A DNA stretch of 64,000 nt from Halobacteriales archaeon YIM A00010 (GCA_025041175.1 JAKCFJ010000001.1:1116001-1180000); one strand, 5' to 3'; positions 35,111 to 44,158 are shown, counted from the stretch's first letter. The notes: generated from the sequence alone by a model not told the origin. Numbers and translations: made by a program.

Positions 35111-35521
35111 ATGAACGTGATGCCAGAGGGAAAGCCCCGGGTCGAGTTCGACGCTCCGATGTCGCTGGTAGAACGGGCCGACACCGTCGCCGATCTGCTC
35201 GATACCTCCCGAACGAGTCTCCTCATCGATGCACTACGCGACGAACTCGACGATCTCGTTGCCGATAAACGGTTCCAGCGCCAGCTGAAAACGGCGTACT
35301 ACGCCGAACGCACCGGCTTCGAAACGGTCGAATCGGTACTCGGGACCGAAGAAGCGATACGGAGGAAACTCCTTCGGGATTCGCTGGACTGCGAATCCCC
35401 GAAACCCGCGGACACCGAACAACGGACACAAACGGAGTTCTACGCCGGATCCGTCTCGGAATGGACTCCCGGTGATGAGGGTGAAAACGCAGACGAAACC
35501 GATTCGGAATCGCGTGGGTAG
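35111..35521 (+). CDS. Ribbon-helix-helix-like antitoxin
   Basis: This 136-residue protein has an N-terminal ribbon-helix-helix-like segment (PRVEFDAPMSLVERADTVAD, then RTSLLIDALRDELDDL) and an acidic C-terminal tail. It lies two bases before a PIN-domain gene, the standard order for a VapBC-like antitoxin-toxin operon. It would bind DNA at its own promoter and neutralise the toxin through the tail. ATG 35111 is chosen because the DNA-binding region begins shortly after; the frame is open to 35030. Confidence 0.7.
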   Translation: MNVMPEGKPRVEFDAPMSLVERADTVADLLDTSRTSLLIDALRDELDDLVADKRFQRQLKTAYYAERTGFETVESVLGTEEAIRRKLLRDSLDCESPKPADTEQRTQTEFYAGSVSEWTPGDEGENADETDSESRG

Positions 35522-35523
35522 CG

Positions 35524-36081
35524 ATGGGGGCTACCGCCACCATTGTCGTCGATACGAACGTCCTTCTGAACCTTGCAACTCCCGTCGTCGACGGGCGTTC
35601 GAACGCCCAAACGGGCGCGGACCCACTCATGGCCGTTCTCACGTCCTACGACGTGCACGTACTAGCTTCGGTTCTCGGCGAGATAAGCGAAGCGACGGGA
35701 AGCGACGATCTTCTCTCTGTCGCTGCGGACGCCGGTGTGAGCGCGTCGGATCATCTGACGACCCACGCCGTCGAATCCGATCTCGACGGACCGCTCGAAT
35801 ACGGTCTCGATCCGGGCGAGTCCCACGGAATCCGACTGGCGAACGAGATCGACGCCGAGATGTTCGTCACCGACGAGTTCAACACCACCAATTACCTCCT
35901 GGTGTCGCTGACGCTTGCCGACCGCAACGCCCTCTTCACCACACCACACGTGCTGTGGGCGTTGGCCGAACACGGTGTTATCACGGGCGAATACGTCGAT
36001 AGCGCACTCACCTACTACGTCGAAACCAAAGACTGGGACCGCGAGTGCGTCGAGCGGTTCCGTCACAACCACCTCTGGTAG
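35524..36081 (+). CDS. PIN-domain toxin-like ribonuclease
   Basis: The 185-residue protein starts ATATIVVDTNVLLNLATPVV. The acidic PIN residues are D10, E99 in GLDPGESHGIRLANEIDA and D117 in FVTDEFNTT. PIN toxins cleave RNA. It is the second gene of the pair with the RHH-like protein, two bases apart. The stop codon (36079-36081) touches the end of the second copy of the 115-bp inverted-repeat element, so its C-terminus may have been shaped by that insertion. It is longer than typical VapC (about 130-140 residues). Confidence 0.75.
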   Translation: MGATATIVVDTNVLLNLATPVVDGRSNAQTGADPLMAVLTSYDVHVLASVLGEISEATGSDDLLSVAADAGVSASDHLTTHAVESDLDGPLEYGLDPGESHGIRLANEIDAEMFVTDEFNTTNYLLVSLTLADRNALFTTPHVLWALAEHGVITGEYVDSALTYYVETKDWDRECVERFRHNHLW

Positions 36082-36195
36082 CTATACACCCGGACACGAT
36101 TCATTCAACGAGACGGTGCCTGACGGACTGGAAACAATCGCGCTGTCAGGGACGCACTCACATGGGTGTTAACCTATTCGTGTCCGGGTGTATAT
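36081..36195 (-). repeat. 115-bp inverted-repeat element, copy B
   Basis: The terminal repeats TATACACCCGGACACGA (36083-36099) and its complement (36178-36194) match those of copy A at 13603-13718. The subterminal sequences show that copy B lies in the opposite orientation: its reverse complement aligns to copy A over 115 bases with no gap. It starts at the stop codon of the PIN gene. No open frame of useful size is preserved in both copies. Confidence 0.75.
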
Positions 36196-36410
36196 CCATT
36201 CGACGCGGCATAGTATCATTCAATAAAATATCGATTCTGTGTCCTCGGAGTACTGTTTGGTTCGAAGAACGAGTGAATCGAGCGACTGGAGCGGTACAGC
36301 GATAGAAATAATTATTCAATAATATATTAGAGACGGAATAGAAACTCCGAGGATGTTTTCGTGGTTCGGTATCCTTTTGCTTTCGGTGGTGAAAACCACG
36401 GTATTCAGCC
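36196..36410. other. AT-rich intergenic region with a 10-bp inverted repeat pair
   Basis: Downstream of copy B, TCCTCGGAGT (36242-36251) and its complement ACTCCGAGGA (36344-36353) bound a 112-base, AT-rich segment. The promoter of the acyl-CoA carboxylase gene lies at the right end. No gene is seen. Confidence 0.4.
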
Positions 36411-37961
36411 ATGACCATGGACGAGAAGATCGAGGCGCTGCGCGAGAAGAAAGAGCGCGCGCTGCTCGGCGGCGGAGAGGACCGAATCGAAGCCCAACAC
36501 GAGAAGGGGAAGATGACCGCCCGCGAGCGCATCGAGTACTTCCTGGACGAGGAGACGTTCGAGGAGTTCGACCAGCTCCGCACCCACGACTGTCACAACT
36601 TCGATATGGAGGGGTCAGAAATTCCCGGCGACGGCGTCGTGACCGGCTACGGTGAGGTCGACGGCCGCACGGTGTTCGTGTTCGCCCACGATTTCACGGT
36701 GTTTGGTGGCTCACTGGGCGAAGTGTTTGCCGAAAAGGTGTGTAAGGTGATGGACCGGGCGATGGAGGTTGGCGCGCCGATCATCGGGTTGAACGATTCG
36801 GCCGGTGCCCGCATCCAGGAGGGCGTCGACTCGCTGGCGGGCTACGCGGACATCTTCCACCGGAACCAGCTCGCAAGCGGCGTGGTTCCACAGATCTCGG
36901 CCATCATGGGACCGTGTGCCGGCGGCGCGGTGTACTCGCCCGCCATCACGGACTTCATCTTCATGGTCAAAGAGACCAGCCACATGTTCATCACCGGTCC
37001 GGACGTGATCAAAACGGTCACGGGCGAGGAGGTCGGTTTCGAGGAGCTTGGAGGCGCACAGACCCACGCCAGCGAGAGCGGGGTCGCGCACTTCTCGGTG
37101 GACGCAGAAAAGGAGGCGCTGGACGACATCCGGCAGCTGCTGTCGTACCTCCCACAAAACAACGTCGAGGATCCCCCGCGCGTCGAGCCGTGGGACGACC
37201 CCGAACGGGCCGACGACGAACTCACGGAGATCGTGCCCGACGAGCCACAGAAGCCCTACGACATCACGGCGGTCGTCGACCACGTGGTGGATACGGATTC
37301 GTTTTTCGAGGTCGCCGGGGAGTTCGCTCGGAACATCGTTACGGGGTTCGCCCGCCTGGACGGACACAGCGTCGGCGTGGTCGGCAACCAACCCCGAGCG
37401 AACGCGGGGACGCTCGACATCGATGCGAGCCTGAAGGGATCGCGGTTCGTCCGCTTCTGTGATGCCTTCAACATCCCGATCGTGACGTTCGTCGACGTGC
37501 CGGGATTCATGCCCGGTACCGACCAGGAGCACGGCGGGATCATCAAACACGGCGCGAAGCTGCTGTACGCCTATTCGGAGGCGACCGTCCCGTTGCTCAC
37601 GGTCATCACCCGGAAGGCCTACGGCGGCGCGTACGACGTGATGGCCTCGAAGCACGTTGGTGCGGACGTCAACTACGCGTGGCCGACCGCCGAGATCGCC
37701 GTGATGGGGCCACAGGGAGCGGTCAACATCCTGTACGACGACGAACTCGACGCGGCCGAGGACGTAGCGGAACGCAGACAGGAGCTCATCGACGAGTACC
37801 GCGATGCTTTCGCCAACCCCTACACCGCTGCGGATCGGGGCTACGTGGACGACGTGCTCGAACCACCCGAAACCCGACGACGGCTCATCGCTGATCTCGA
37901 AATGCTGCGGAGCAAACGCACTGATCACCCGTCCAGAAAACACGGAAACATTCCGCTGTAG
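36411..37961 (+). CDS. pccB: Acyl-CoA (propionyl/acetyl-CoA) carboxylase carboxyltransferase subunit
   Basis: The 516-residue subunit has both crotonase-like halves of the biotin-dependent carboxyltransferase. The first contains [32 protein letters not shown] and [16 protein letters not shown]; the second contains [21 protein letters not shown] and [18 protein letters not shown]. It transfers CO2 from carboxybiotin to acetyl- or propionyl-CoA. The biotin carboxylase partner is not adjacent. ATG 36411 and ATG 36417 are equally possible starts. Confidence 0.93.
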   Translation: MTMDEKIEALREKKERALLGGGEDRIEAQHEKGKMTARERIEYFLDEETFEEFDQLRTHDCHNFDMEGSEIPGDGVVTGYGEVDGRTVFVFAHDFTVFGGSLGEVFAEKVCKVMDRAMEVGAPIIGLNDSAGARIQEGVDSLAGYADIFHRNQLASGVVPQISAIMGPCAGGAVYSPAITDFIFMVKETSHMFITGPDVIKTVTGEEVGFEELGGAQTHASESGVAHFSVDAEKEALDDIRQLLSYLPQNNVEDPPRVEPWDDPERADDELTEIVPDEPQKPYDITAVVDHVVDTDSFFEVAGEFARNIVTGFARLDGHSVGVVGNQPRANAGTLDIDASLKGSRFVRFCDAFNIPIVTFVDVPGFMPGTDQEHGGIIKHGAKLLYAYSEATVPLLTVITRKAYGGAYDVMASKHVGADVNYAWPTAEIAVMGPQGAVNILYDDELDAAEDVAERRQELIDEYRDAFANPYTAADRGYVDDVLEPPETRRRLIADLEMLRSKRTDHPSRKHGNIPL

Positions 37962-38298
37962 GGCCGGTCTCCGAACACCAAGCGAACGCCGTCAGCGCGG
38001 ATCTGTTAGTGATGGGAGCAATCGATCGTTGTGACTCGTTGTCCATCCAGCACGAAGTACCGCGAAAAGTACCGCATTGGGAGAGGGGAATCGGAACGCC
38101 AGACACGGAGATGAGTGCCGTTCGACCCGCACAGGTCGATGAGGCTTGGGATGTCAGCCCTGGGGGGTGTGTCTGTACGACGCCCGATTCATGTTGATGA
38201 GGGATTGACTGCTATAAGTGTTTTGTGGCTTACCTTATCGGAACACGCGACAGGGCGTCCGTGAAGAGCCAACAGTTCCCCCGTGGAGAGAGGAGACC
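37962..38298. other. Intergenic region without a convincing gene
   Basis: The 337 bases between the carboxyltransferase gene and a minus-strand hypothetical gene contain a 62-codon plus-strand frame (38009-38197) that is rich in Cys/Pro/Arg and lacks a family match. A direct repeat of AAGTACCGC occurs near 38055-38076. Nothing else is supported. Confidence 0.35.
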
Positions 38299-39120
38299 TC
38301 ACGGTTCGTGTGATTTTCCCTCGCGGGCATCGGCGTTCAGCCGCCGGAGCGTTGCTCGCGCGGTGCTCGCGTCGTAGCCGAAGAAAACGTCCTTCGCGTA
38401 GGCCTGTGCGACCTCGCTGGCCGCGATGAGGTTGTCGATGTCGACGTTCACGGCGTACAACTCGATGCTGAAGGGCGTCGTGAGCGCATCGACGAACCCG
38501 CTGGCAAGGATTTCGAGCCAGTACGTTGTGGAGTACGCCATGTCGTATATCGGAACGACGAACTCGTCCACACAGTCGAGTGCCGCCACATCGATTCCCG
38601 TTCGTCGATAGAGGTGGTCGGGGTATGGGTCGGGGTACAGCGTGAGATACAGCCGGCCTGGAACCCGTTGGCGAGCCGCCCGAACGAACGACTCGATGAC
38701 GGACGCGCGCCACGCGAACCGATCCTCGAACTCGCTGTCCCCGAAGGCACGCTCACACCGCTCGCAGTGACAGTACTCCGCACGAGGGAATCCCACGTCG
38801 TCTAGTCGAACGTCTCCGTTGACCTCTGCACAGTCCTCGATCGTCTCCAACAGCCCTTGTTGGTATGGCTCGTGGCTCGGACAGACGTGTGCCCAATCGA
38901 AGTACGGCTGCTCGCGGGTGGCGCGCTCGCCGGTTTCGCTCACCGGAACGATATCCGGTGAATCGCGCGCAGCAGCGTTATCGGCGAAACACGACACCAT
39001 GTTCACCGCGTTGGGCTGTGGAGCCTCGGCCCGTCCCGAGACGGATTTCACTTCATAAAAGGTCGAATCGAACTCCGGCCACGTCAGCTCCTCCTCGTTA
39101 CGGGTGACGACGCCGTACAT
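38299..39120 (-). CDS. Conserved-looking hypothetical protein (possible TIM-barrel, glycosidase-like)
   Basis: The 273-residue protein starts MYGVVTRNEEELTWPEFDST and contains an EYCHCERCERAF cysteine cluster that could bind zinc. Barrel-like strands follow (GRLYLTLYPDPYP, then DEFVVPIYDMAYSTTYW, SIELYAVNVDIDN and KDVFFGYDASTARATL). The order of strands and acidic ends recalls glycoside-hydrolase-like TIM barrels annotated as hypothetical in haloarchaea. There is no signal peptide. The function is unknown. Confidence 0.65.
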   Translation of the reverse strand: MYGVVTRNEEELTWPEFDSTFYEVKSVSGRAEAPQPNAVNMVSCFADNAAARDSPDIVPVSETGERATREQPYFDWAHVCPSHEPYQQGLLETIEDCAEVNGDVRLDDVGFPRAEYCHCERCERAFGDSEFEDRFAWRASVIESFVRAARQRVPGRLYLTLYPDPYPDHLYRRTGIDVAALDCVDEFVVPIYDMAYSTTYWLEILASGFVDALTTPFSIELYAVNVDIDNLIAASEVAQAYAKDVFFGYDASTARATLRRLNADAREGKSHEP

Positions 39121-39195
39121 ACCAGGGGTTCACGGAGCCGTCGGGTAAGTCGTTCGCTCGTAAGAAGTGAAAGCAGCTGTGTGTCGACACGCTAC

Positions 39196-39267
39196 TATCG
39201 TTTCACGACGAGCGCGGCAACGACAACTGCAACCAGTGCGAACGCAACGAGTATTTTCTTGGACATC
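39196..39267 (-). CDS. 23-residue membrane microprotein
   Basis: A 23-codon frame encodes MSKKILVAFALVAVVVAALV followed by V, K and R. It has a basic N-terminus, one hydrophobic helix and a basic C-terminus, the layout of a single-pass microprotein. It lies 40 bases after the thiC stop codon on the same strand. Such very short genes are easily missed; the near-perfect membrane-helix composition argues for reality, but no homologue can be checked here. Confidence 0.5.
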
Positions 39268-39306
39268 ACGCTACCGGTCGTCTCCGACAGCTAAATCCTT
39301 TTCTAC

Positions 39307-40731
39307 TCAATCGTCGGCCGTGTGCTCCTCGATCGGCGGCTCGGGCAGTCGATCCGTGTCGTGGGTTCCGACCGGCGGACGGTTCACCTCCGCGGCGGAG
39401 GAGGCGTCGGGGTCCGTCTTCTCGTCGAGCGAGTCGAGCGAATCGAGGTCACCTGCTTCGCGGGCGTCCTGGTCGATGCGCATCGAACAGAACTCCGCGC
39501 CACACATCGCACAGAAGCGCGCGTCCTTGTAGTTGTCGCCCGGCAGCGTCTGGTCGTGGTAGGACTGTGCCCGCTCGGGATCGAGCGCCAGATCGAACTG
39601 CTCGCGCCAATCGAAGGCGTACCGGGCTTCTGACAGCGCGTCGTCCCAGTCGCGCGCGCCGGGCAGCCCGTTGGCCACGTCCCCAGCGTGGGCGGCGATC
39701 CGATACGCCGCCAACCCTTCGCGCACGTCGTCCTCGTCGGGCAGCCCGAGATGTTCTTTGGGCGTTACATAACAGAGCATCGCAGCCCCGGCACGGGCGG
39801 CTTCGGTCGCTCCGATGGCGCTGGTGATGTGGTCATACCCCGGTGCGATGTCCGTCACCAGCGGTCCGAGCACGTAGAACGGCGCGCCGTCACACACTTC
39901 CTGTTGGCGCTCGACGTTCCCCTTGATCTGGTCCATCGGGACGTGGCCCGGCCCCTCGACCATCACCTGCACACCGTGGTCCCACGCCGTCCGCGTGAGT
40001 TCGCCAAGCGTGTCGAGCTCGGCGAACTGGGCCGCGTCGCTCGCGTCCGCCAGGCTCCCCGGACGAAGCCCGTCCCCGAGGCTGAACGTCACGTCGTGTT
40101 CTTCGAATATTTCACAGATCGATTCGAATTCGGTGTACAACGGGTTCTGTTGCCCGTGTTCTTCCATCCATTGGGCGAGGATCGACCCACCGCGCGAGAC
40201 GATCCCGGTCGTTCGACCCTCCGTCAGCGGGAGATGCTCCATCAACACCCCGGCGTGGATCGTCTGGTAGTCCACACCCTGCTCGGCCTGCTTCTCGATC
40301 ACGTCTAACAACAGCTCCGGGGTGATCTCTTCGACGCTGTCTGCCCGCTTGAGCGCCTCGTAGATCGGAACCGTTCCAATGGGAACCGGCGAGTGCTCTA
40401 TGTGCATCGCCCGAATGGGATCGAGTCCCGCTCCCGTACTCAGATCCATCACCGTGTCCGCGCCGTGGTGAACCGCTGTGTGGAGTTTTTCTAACTCTTC
40501 CTCCCGGCTGCTCGTCGTCTCGCTGTTGCCGATGTTCGCGTTCACCTTCGTCGCAAACTCGCGACCGATGACCATCGGATCGAGCGACTCGTGGCTGTGG
40601 TTCGACGGAATGACCGCCTGACCCGTTGCGACCTGCTCACGAACGAACTCGACGCTTCTGTTCTCGCGCTCGGCAACCCGCTCCATCGCCGCCGTCGACT
40701 CACCGGCGCGTGCTCGCTGTAGCTGCGTCAT
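39307..40731 (-). CDS. thiC: Phosphomethylpyrimidine synthase ThiC
   Basis: The 474-residue radical-SAM enzyme converts aminoimidazole ribotide to HMP phosphate for thiamine. The C-terminal cluster motif CAMCGAEFC (C-x2-C-x4-C) and the conserved [22 protein letters not shown] and [12 protein letters not shown] segments are clear. ATG 40731 is chosen ([20 protein letters not shown]) because it is the family start and lies about 30 bases from a TATA-like element. The frame remains open to 40983 without homology. A 7-1-7 palindrome overlaps the core promoter. Confidence 0.95.
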   Translation of the reverse strand: MTQLQRARAGESTAAMERVAERENRSVEFVREQVATGQAVIPSNHSHESLDPMVIGREFATKVNANIGNSETTSSREEELEKLHTAVHHGADTVMDLSTGAGLDPIRAMHIEHSPVPIGTVPIYEALKRADSVEEITPELLLDVIEKQAEQGVDYQTIHAGVLMEHLPLTEGRTTGIVSRGGSILAQWMEEHGQQNPLYTEFESICEIFEEHDVTFSLGDGLRPGSLADASDAAQFAELDTLGELTRTAWDHGVQVMVEGPGHVPMDQIKGNVERQQEVCDGAPFYVLGPLVTDIAPGYDHITSAIGATEAARAGAAMLCYVTPKEHLGLPDEDDVREGLAAYRIAAHAGDVANGLPGARDWDDALSEARYAFDWREQFDLALDPERAQSYHDQTLPGDNYKDARFCAMCGAEFCSMRIDQDAREAGDLDSLDSLDEKTDPDASSAAEVNRPPVGTHDTDRLPEPPIEEHTADD

Positions 40732-40745
40732 CAAAAACCTAGTGG

Positions 40746-40760
40746 TATTACTGAGTAATA
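40746..40760 (-). promoter_or_regulatory. Perfect 15-bp palindrome at the thiC promoter
   Basis: TATTACT-G-AGTAATA is a perfect 7-1-7 palindrome, 15 bases upstream of the thiC ATG. It overlaps the TATA-like ATATTTATTACT sequence on the minus strand, so a bound repressor would block transcription initiation. Archaeal thiamine genes are known to be controlled by HTH-CBS regulators of the ThiR type; assignment to ThiR is inference. Confidence 0.5.
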
Positions 40761-40985
40761 AATATTGGTGTCGTCGTACCGAAGGAATAAACCGAGATCG
40801 GGGAGCCGGGGGGTCACACCAGTACGTGTTTGATACTGTCGGATCTGTGGACGGAGTGCGACGGAATAGCCAGCTGCTGTCTGGCAATTCACCAGCAGCC
40901 GAGACGCGATCACCGCTGTCCGACAGTATGAAATGTCCACCCACGGGTGAGAACAGATATACGTCACGACCACCATTCACCAATA

Positions 40986-41111
40986 ATGACAGATTTCAAA
41001 CAGTGCTTCGAGTGTGGGAGCGGAAACGTGAACGAGTACAACGGGAGTCAGTACGAAGACGGCTGTTTGGTGTGTGACGACTGCGGTATGCTCATCCCGA
41101 AGTGGCGCTAG
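40986..41111 (+). CDS. 41-residue zinc-finger protein
   Basis: A 42-codon gene encodes a protein starting [20 protein letters not shown], with two C-x2-C knuckles (CFEC and CDDC) and the end GMLIPKWR. It resembles the small zinc-finger proteins that are abundant and mostly uncharacterised in haloarchaea. A TATA-like AGATATACG lies about 30 bases upstream. The stop codon is inside an 11-bp-arm hairpin (41096-41123). Confidence 0.75.
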   Translation: MTDFKQCFECGSGNVNEYNGSQYEDGCLVCDDCGMLIPKWR

Positions 41112-41123
41112 TGCCACTTCGGG
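41096..41123 (+). terminator. 11-bp-arm hairpin over the stop codon of the zinc-finger gene
   Basis: CCCGAAGTGGC (41096-41106) pairs perfectly with GCCACTTCGGG (41113-41123) around the loop GCTAGT, which holds the stop codon. It may end the transcript or stabilise its 3' end. There is no U-tract, so a classic intrinsic terminator is uncertain. Confidence 0.45.
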
Positions 41124-41244
41124 GCACGAATCGCCACGCTCGTGACGATCGCCACGCACACCGCAAACCAGTCATTCCTTCACATTATAATACTTGCATA
41201 TCCCAATAATATAAAATACCACCATCGTGTATCTAGTTACGATT

Positions 41245-41499
41245 ATGGACGGCGATCGGTCCCCGAGGGTGATGGACGGCAGTGTGGAGGTCCGCGTGAT
41301 GACGTACGTGGACGACGAGATGGAGTGTACGATGGACGCCGAGGAGTGGGCGACGCTCAAAGACGACACTCCCACTCTGTACGGCTGTGCGGCGTGTGAA
41401 CTTCTCTCCGAAAGCACCCGGCCCTACCCAGGCGCGTGGAGCAAATGCCCGGAGTGTGACAGCCGAATGGCCGAGGTGAAGTACATGATCAGGGAGTAA
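41245..41499 (+). CDS. 84-residue zinc-ribbon-like protein
   Basis: The protein starts MDGDRSPRVMDGSVEVRVMT and carries two C-x2-C pairs (YGCAACEL and KCPECDS) suited to a zinc ribbon. An acidic N-terminal half precedes them. No known family is recognised. It is preceded by an AT-rich promoter region and stands 134 bases after the other small zinc-finger gene. A regulatory or protein-binding role is typical for such proteins but is not shown. Confidence 0.7.
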   Translation: MDGDRSPRVMDGSVEVRVMTYVDDEMECTMDAEEWATLKDDTPTLYGCAACELLSESTRPYPGAWSKCPECDSRMAEVKYMIRE

Positions 41500-41535
41500 C
41501 TCTCGGGGACAGTACAGCGACCGAAGGCAGGTCGG

Positions 41536-42015
41536 TCACTCGGTGTGGATGTGGTCGGTGAGATCGTCGCGCACGATGGTGTCACAGTAGACACACCGCA
41601 CGCCGTCGTCGAGTACATCGAACCGAGAGACGACGGGTTCGTCCTGGGCCGTGATGCAGTTACGGTTTGGGCAGGCAACCACGTCGGTCACGGACGTGGG
41701 ACGATCGACGCGGCTCTTCTCGACGACATCGAACTCGCGGATGATGTTGATCGAGGCATCGGGCGCGATGAGGGAGATCACATCCACCTCGTTCTGGCTC
41801 AGTTCGTGGCCCTCGACTTTCACGATATCCTTTCGACCGAGCTTTTCGCTCGGGACGTTCATGCCGATGCTGACGGTCTCCCCGCCTGAACCGTCGATGT
41901 CGAGGATCGCAAGCACCTTGAGCGCCTGTCCGCCAGGAACGTGATCGATGACGGTGCCGTTTTCGATCTTGCTGACGCGGAGTTCGCGGTCGTCGTTGTG
42001 AGTGGGACTGTTCAT
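41536..42015 (-). CDS. pyrI: Aspartate carbamoyltransferase regulatory subunit
   Basis: The 159-residue subunit has the allosteric domain ([20 protein letters not shown]) and a zinc domain with C-x4-C in ACPNRNC and C-x2-C in CVYC. It binds nucleotides and assembles with PyrB trimers. Its ATG overlaps the stop codon of pyrB (ATGA). The gene looks complete even though the upstream pyrB is truncated. Confidence 0.94.
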   Translation of the reverse strand: MNSPTHNDDRELRVSKIENGTVIDHVPGGQALKVLAILDIDGSGGETVSIGMNVPSEKLGRKDIVKVEGHELSQNEVDVISLIAPDASINIIREFDVVEKSRVDRPTSVTDVVACPNRNCITAQDEPVVSRFDVLDDGVRCVYCDTIVRDDLTDHIHTE

Positions 42016-42680
42016 TGGGTCTCACCTCGGAGGAGCAGATCCAGCAGCGCCATCCGAACAGGGACGCCGTTGTGTGCCTGCTGGAAATACTTCGCGTGTG
42101 TCGTTTCGTCGACCTCGGGCGCGATTTCGTCCACGCGCGGGAGCGGGTGCATCACGATGAGGTCGTCGTCGGCCCGTTCGAGGAGATCGGCGGTAATGTG
42201 GTACTGGCCGGCGACTTTTCGGTACTCGTTTTCGTCGTGGAACCGCTCGCGCTGGATCCGGGTGACGTACAGCACGTCGAGCGAGGAAAGCACGTCCTCG
42301 ATCTCGGTGTGTTCGCGCACGTTCGCGCCCGCTTCGTGGAGATCGTACCGGACCGAGCGGGGCAAACGGAGGCTTTCCGGGCTGATGAAATGCTGTCTGG
42401 CGTCCAGCTTCGTGAGAGCGTGAGAGAGCGAGTGGACGGTCCGCCCGTACTTCAGATCGCCCATGATGCCGATAGAAAGATCCTCGAAGCCGACGTTTTC
42501 GCGGATGGTGTACAGATCCAGCAGCGTTTGGGTGGGGTGGTGGCCGGCCCCGTCGCCAGCGTTGATGAGTGGCACGTCCACGAACTCGCTGGCCATCTTC
42601 GCCGCGCCTTCGCTCGGGTGTCGGAGCACGATCGCGTCGGCGTATCCCTCGGTGACGCGGACAGTCGACGCGAGGCTTTT
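42012..42680 (-). pseudogene. pyrB: 5'-truncated aspartate carbamoyltransferase catalytic subunit
   Basis: The frame encodes the C-terminal two thirds of ATCase: [38 protein letters not shown], the aspartate-domain GRTVHSL and [12 protein letters not shown], and [10 protein letters not shown]. Recognisable homology stops at about 42680, at KSLASTVRV, which corresponds to the usual KGESLADTVRV. About 80 N-terminal residues, including the carbamoyl-phosphate loop STRT, are absent, and no other part of them is present upstream. It is therefore unlikely to be catalytic. It lies head-to-head with another N-terminally truncated gene, which indicates a deletion or an assembly join. Confidence 0.85.
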
Positions 42681-42829
42681 CGTTCGTCGAAGCGCTCGCG
42701 GCGATATCGTGTCTGACCGGCGCGGCGATGCTCGCCACCGTGCGACCGCGGGAGCCCGCCGGACGACCCTCAGTCATTGCGGCAACCGCGCGCGATCGGA
42801 AGGGACCGGACTCGACCGACGCTGCGGGC

Positions 42830-44023
42830 ATGCTCGACTACTGGGTCGATCTGATGGGCCTGAACGAGAAGATTCCCGAGTGGGTGAAACGTCGTGAGTT
42901 GAAGGGGACGGTGTTTCACGGGCCGAGCGAGTCGGTAACGATTCGATCGTCGGGAATGGACAGCACGTATCCGAACTTCGGGTTCACGTTCGACCGGGCG
43001 CGGTTCGACGACTGGTTGCGCGAGCGCGCGGAGGACGCCGGGGCGGTCTACCGCGTCGGCAACGGCGTTCGAAGCGTCGACGTGGATCCTCGTGACGGGC
43101 ACACGCTCGCGCTTCGAGACGGCGCAGAAGTGACCGCCGAGTATCTCATCCTTGCGGACGGACCCCAACGCACCGTTACGAGCCGGGTGCTCGACTCGCT
43201 GCTCCCCGCCGGGGAGATCGATCGGCTCGCTTCCACGCGGGCGAATCACATCGCCTACCAGGAACACCGCGAGTTCCCCGAAGACGTGTTCGAGGAGGAT
43301 CTCCTCAGCTTCTGGTGGGGCATCATCCCCGGACACACGGCGTATCCGTGGGTGTTCCCCAACGACGGCACGATCGCCCGTGTCGGGCTCACGATGCCGA
43401 TCGGGCTAGACCTCTCGACGGTCGACGACCGCGAGGAGTACGCGCTGCTTCGGGAGAACGACGACACCGTTCCCGCCGGCAACGTGTACGTTCGCCGCCT
43501 GCTCGAACGCGAGTACGGCGATCGGTTCGATGTCGAAACGGCGTTCCCGATTGTCGAGGATCGGGGAAAACAGGGGGGCACCGAAACGTACCCCATCTCC
43601 TCGACGCAGCCGATCGACTCGCCCACAGCGGCGAAGATCGCGGTTGTCGGCGGGGCGATGGGCGCAACGTCGGCGTTCCACGAAGGCGGCGACCACGTCG
43701 CGGTCCGCACGGGAACGATCGCCGGCCGCCTCGCCGCGCTCGGGGCGCTGCGGGCGTACAACTCCGAGTGGAAACACGCCATCGGCGAGGAAATCCGCCG
43801 CAACGTCTCGCTCGCGGACGTGGTCCGGGAGTACGAACCGGACGACTGGGACCGTGCCTTCGGCGTCGTCGACCAGATGTTGAACGACGGCGAATACCAC
43901 ACCCGCAACGCGCTAACGTCCGGACTCCGCGGGCTGGGACTGCTCGGCACCTACGAATGGACGAAGTTCGGCTACCGGGACCACCGGTACGTCCAGATCC
44001 GGGAAGAACAGTACGAACGGTGA
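42830..44023 (+). pseudogene. FAD-dependent geranylgeranyl-reductase-like protein lacking its N-terminus
   Basis: From ATG 42830 the frame encodes 397 residues of a geranylgeranyl-reductase family flavoprotein: FTFDRARFDDWLRERAEDAG, YLILADGPQRTVTS, FWWGIIPGHTAYPWVFP and AVVGGAMGATSAFHEGGDHV. The mandatory N-terminal FAD-binding GxGxxG segment is missing. In relatives about 50-60 further residues precede the part seen here. The frame stays open to 42728, but that sequence is Arg/Pro-rich and not flavoprotein-like. The break faces the pyrB break within about 150 bases. The enzyme would be unable to bind FAD normally. Confidence 0.75.
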
Positions 44024-44158
44024 CCCGATCGCAGCAATACAAACAAACATTGATAACTCGCTGTAGTAGTAGTTGGCAGTGACGTGAAACCGACCTGGGC
44101 TGTATCGGAGCGGAGCACCGGACACCGTGACAGGGATTCCGAGCTGTGAACACGTGAT

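Noticed and set aside
38009-38197. 62-codon plus-strand frame after the carboxyltransferase gene
   Set aside because: Composition is unlike the acidic host proteins and no family or promoter supports it; possibly a decayed fragment.
40732-40983. TPP riboswitch or extended N-terminus upstream of thiC
   Set aside because: No CUGAGA-type or conserved thi-box elements are seen, and the extension lacks homology; the promoter and palindrome lie here instead.
42728-42829. N-terminal extension of the flavoprotein frame as its true start
   Set aside because: The 34 extra residues are Arg/Pro-rich and contain no FAD-binding glycine motif, so they do not restore a normal enzyme.
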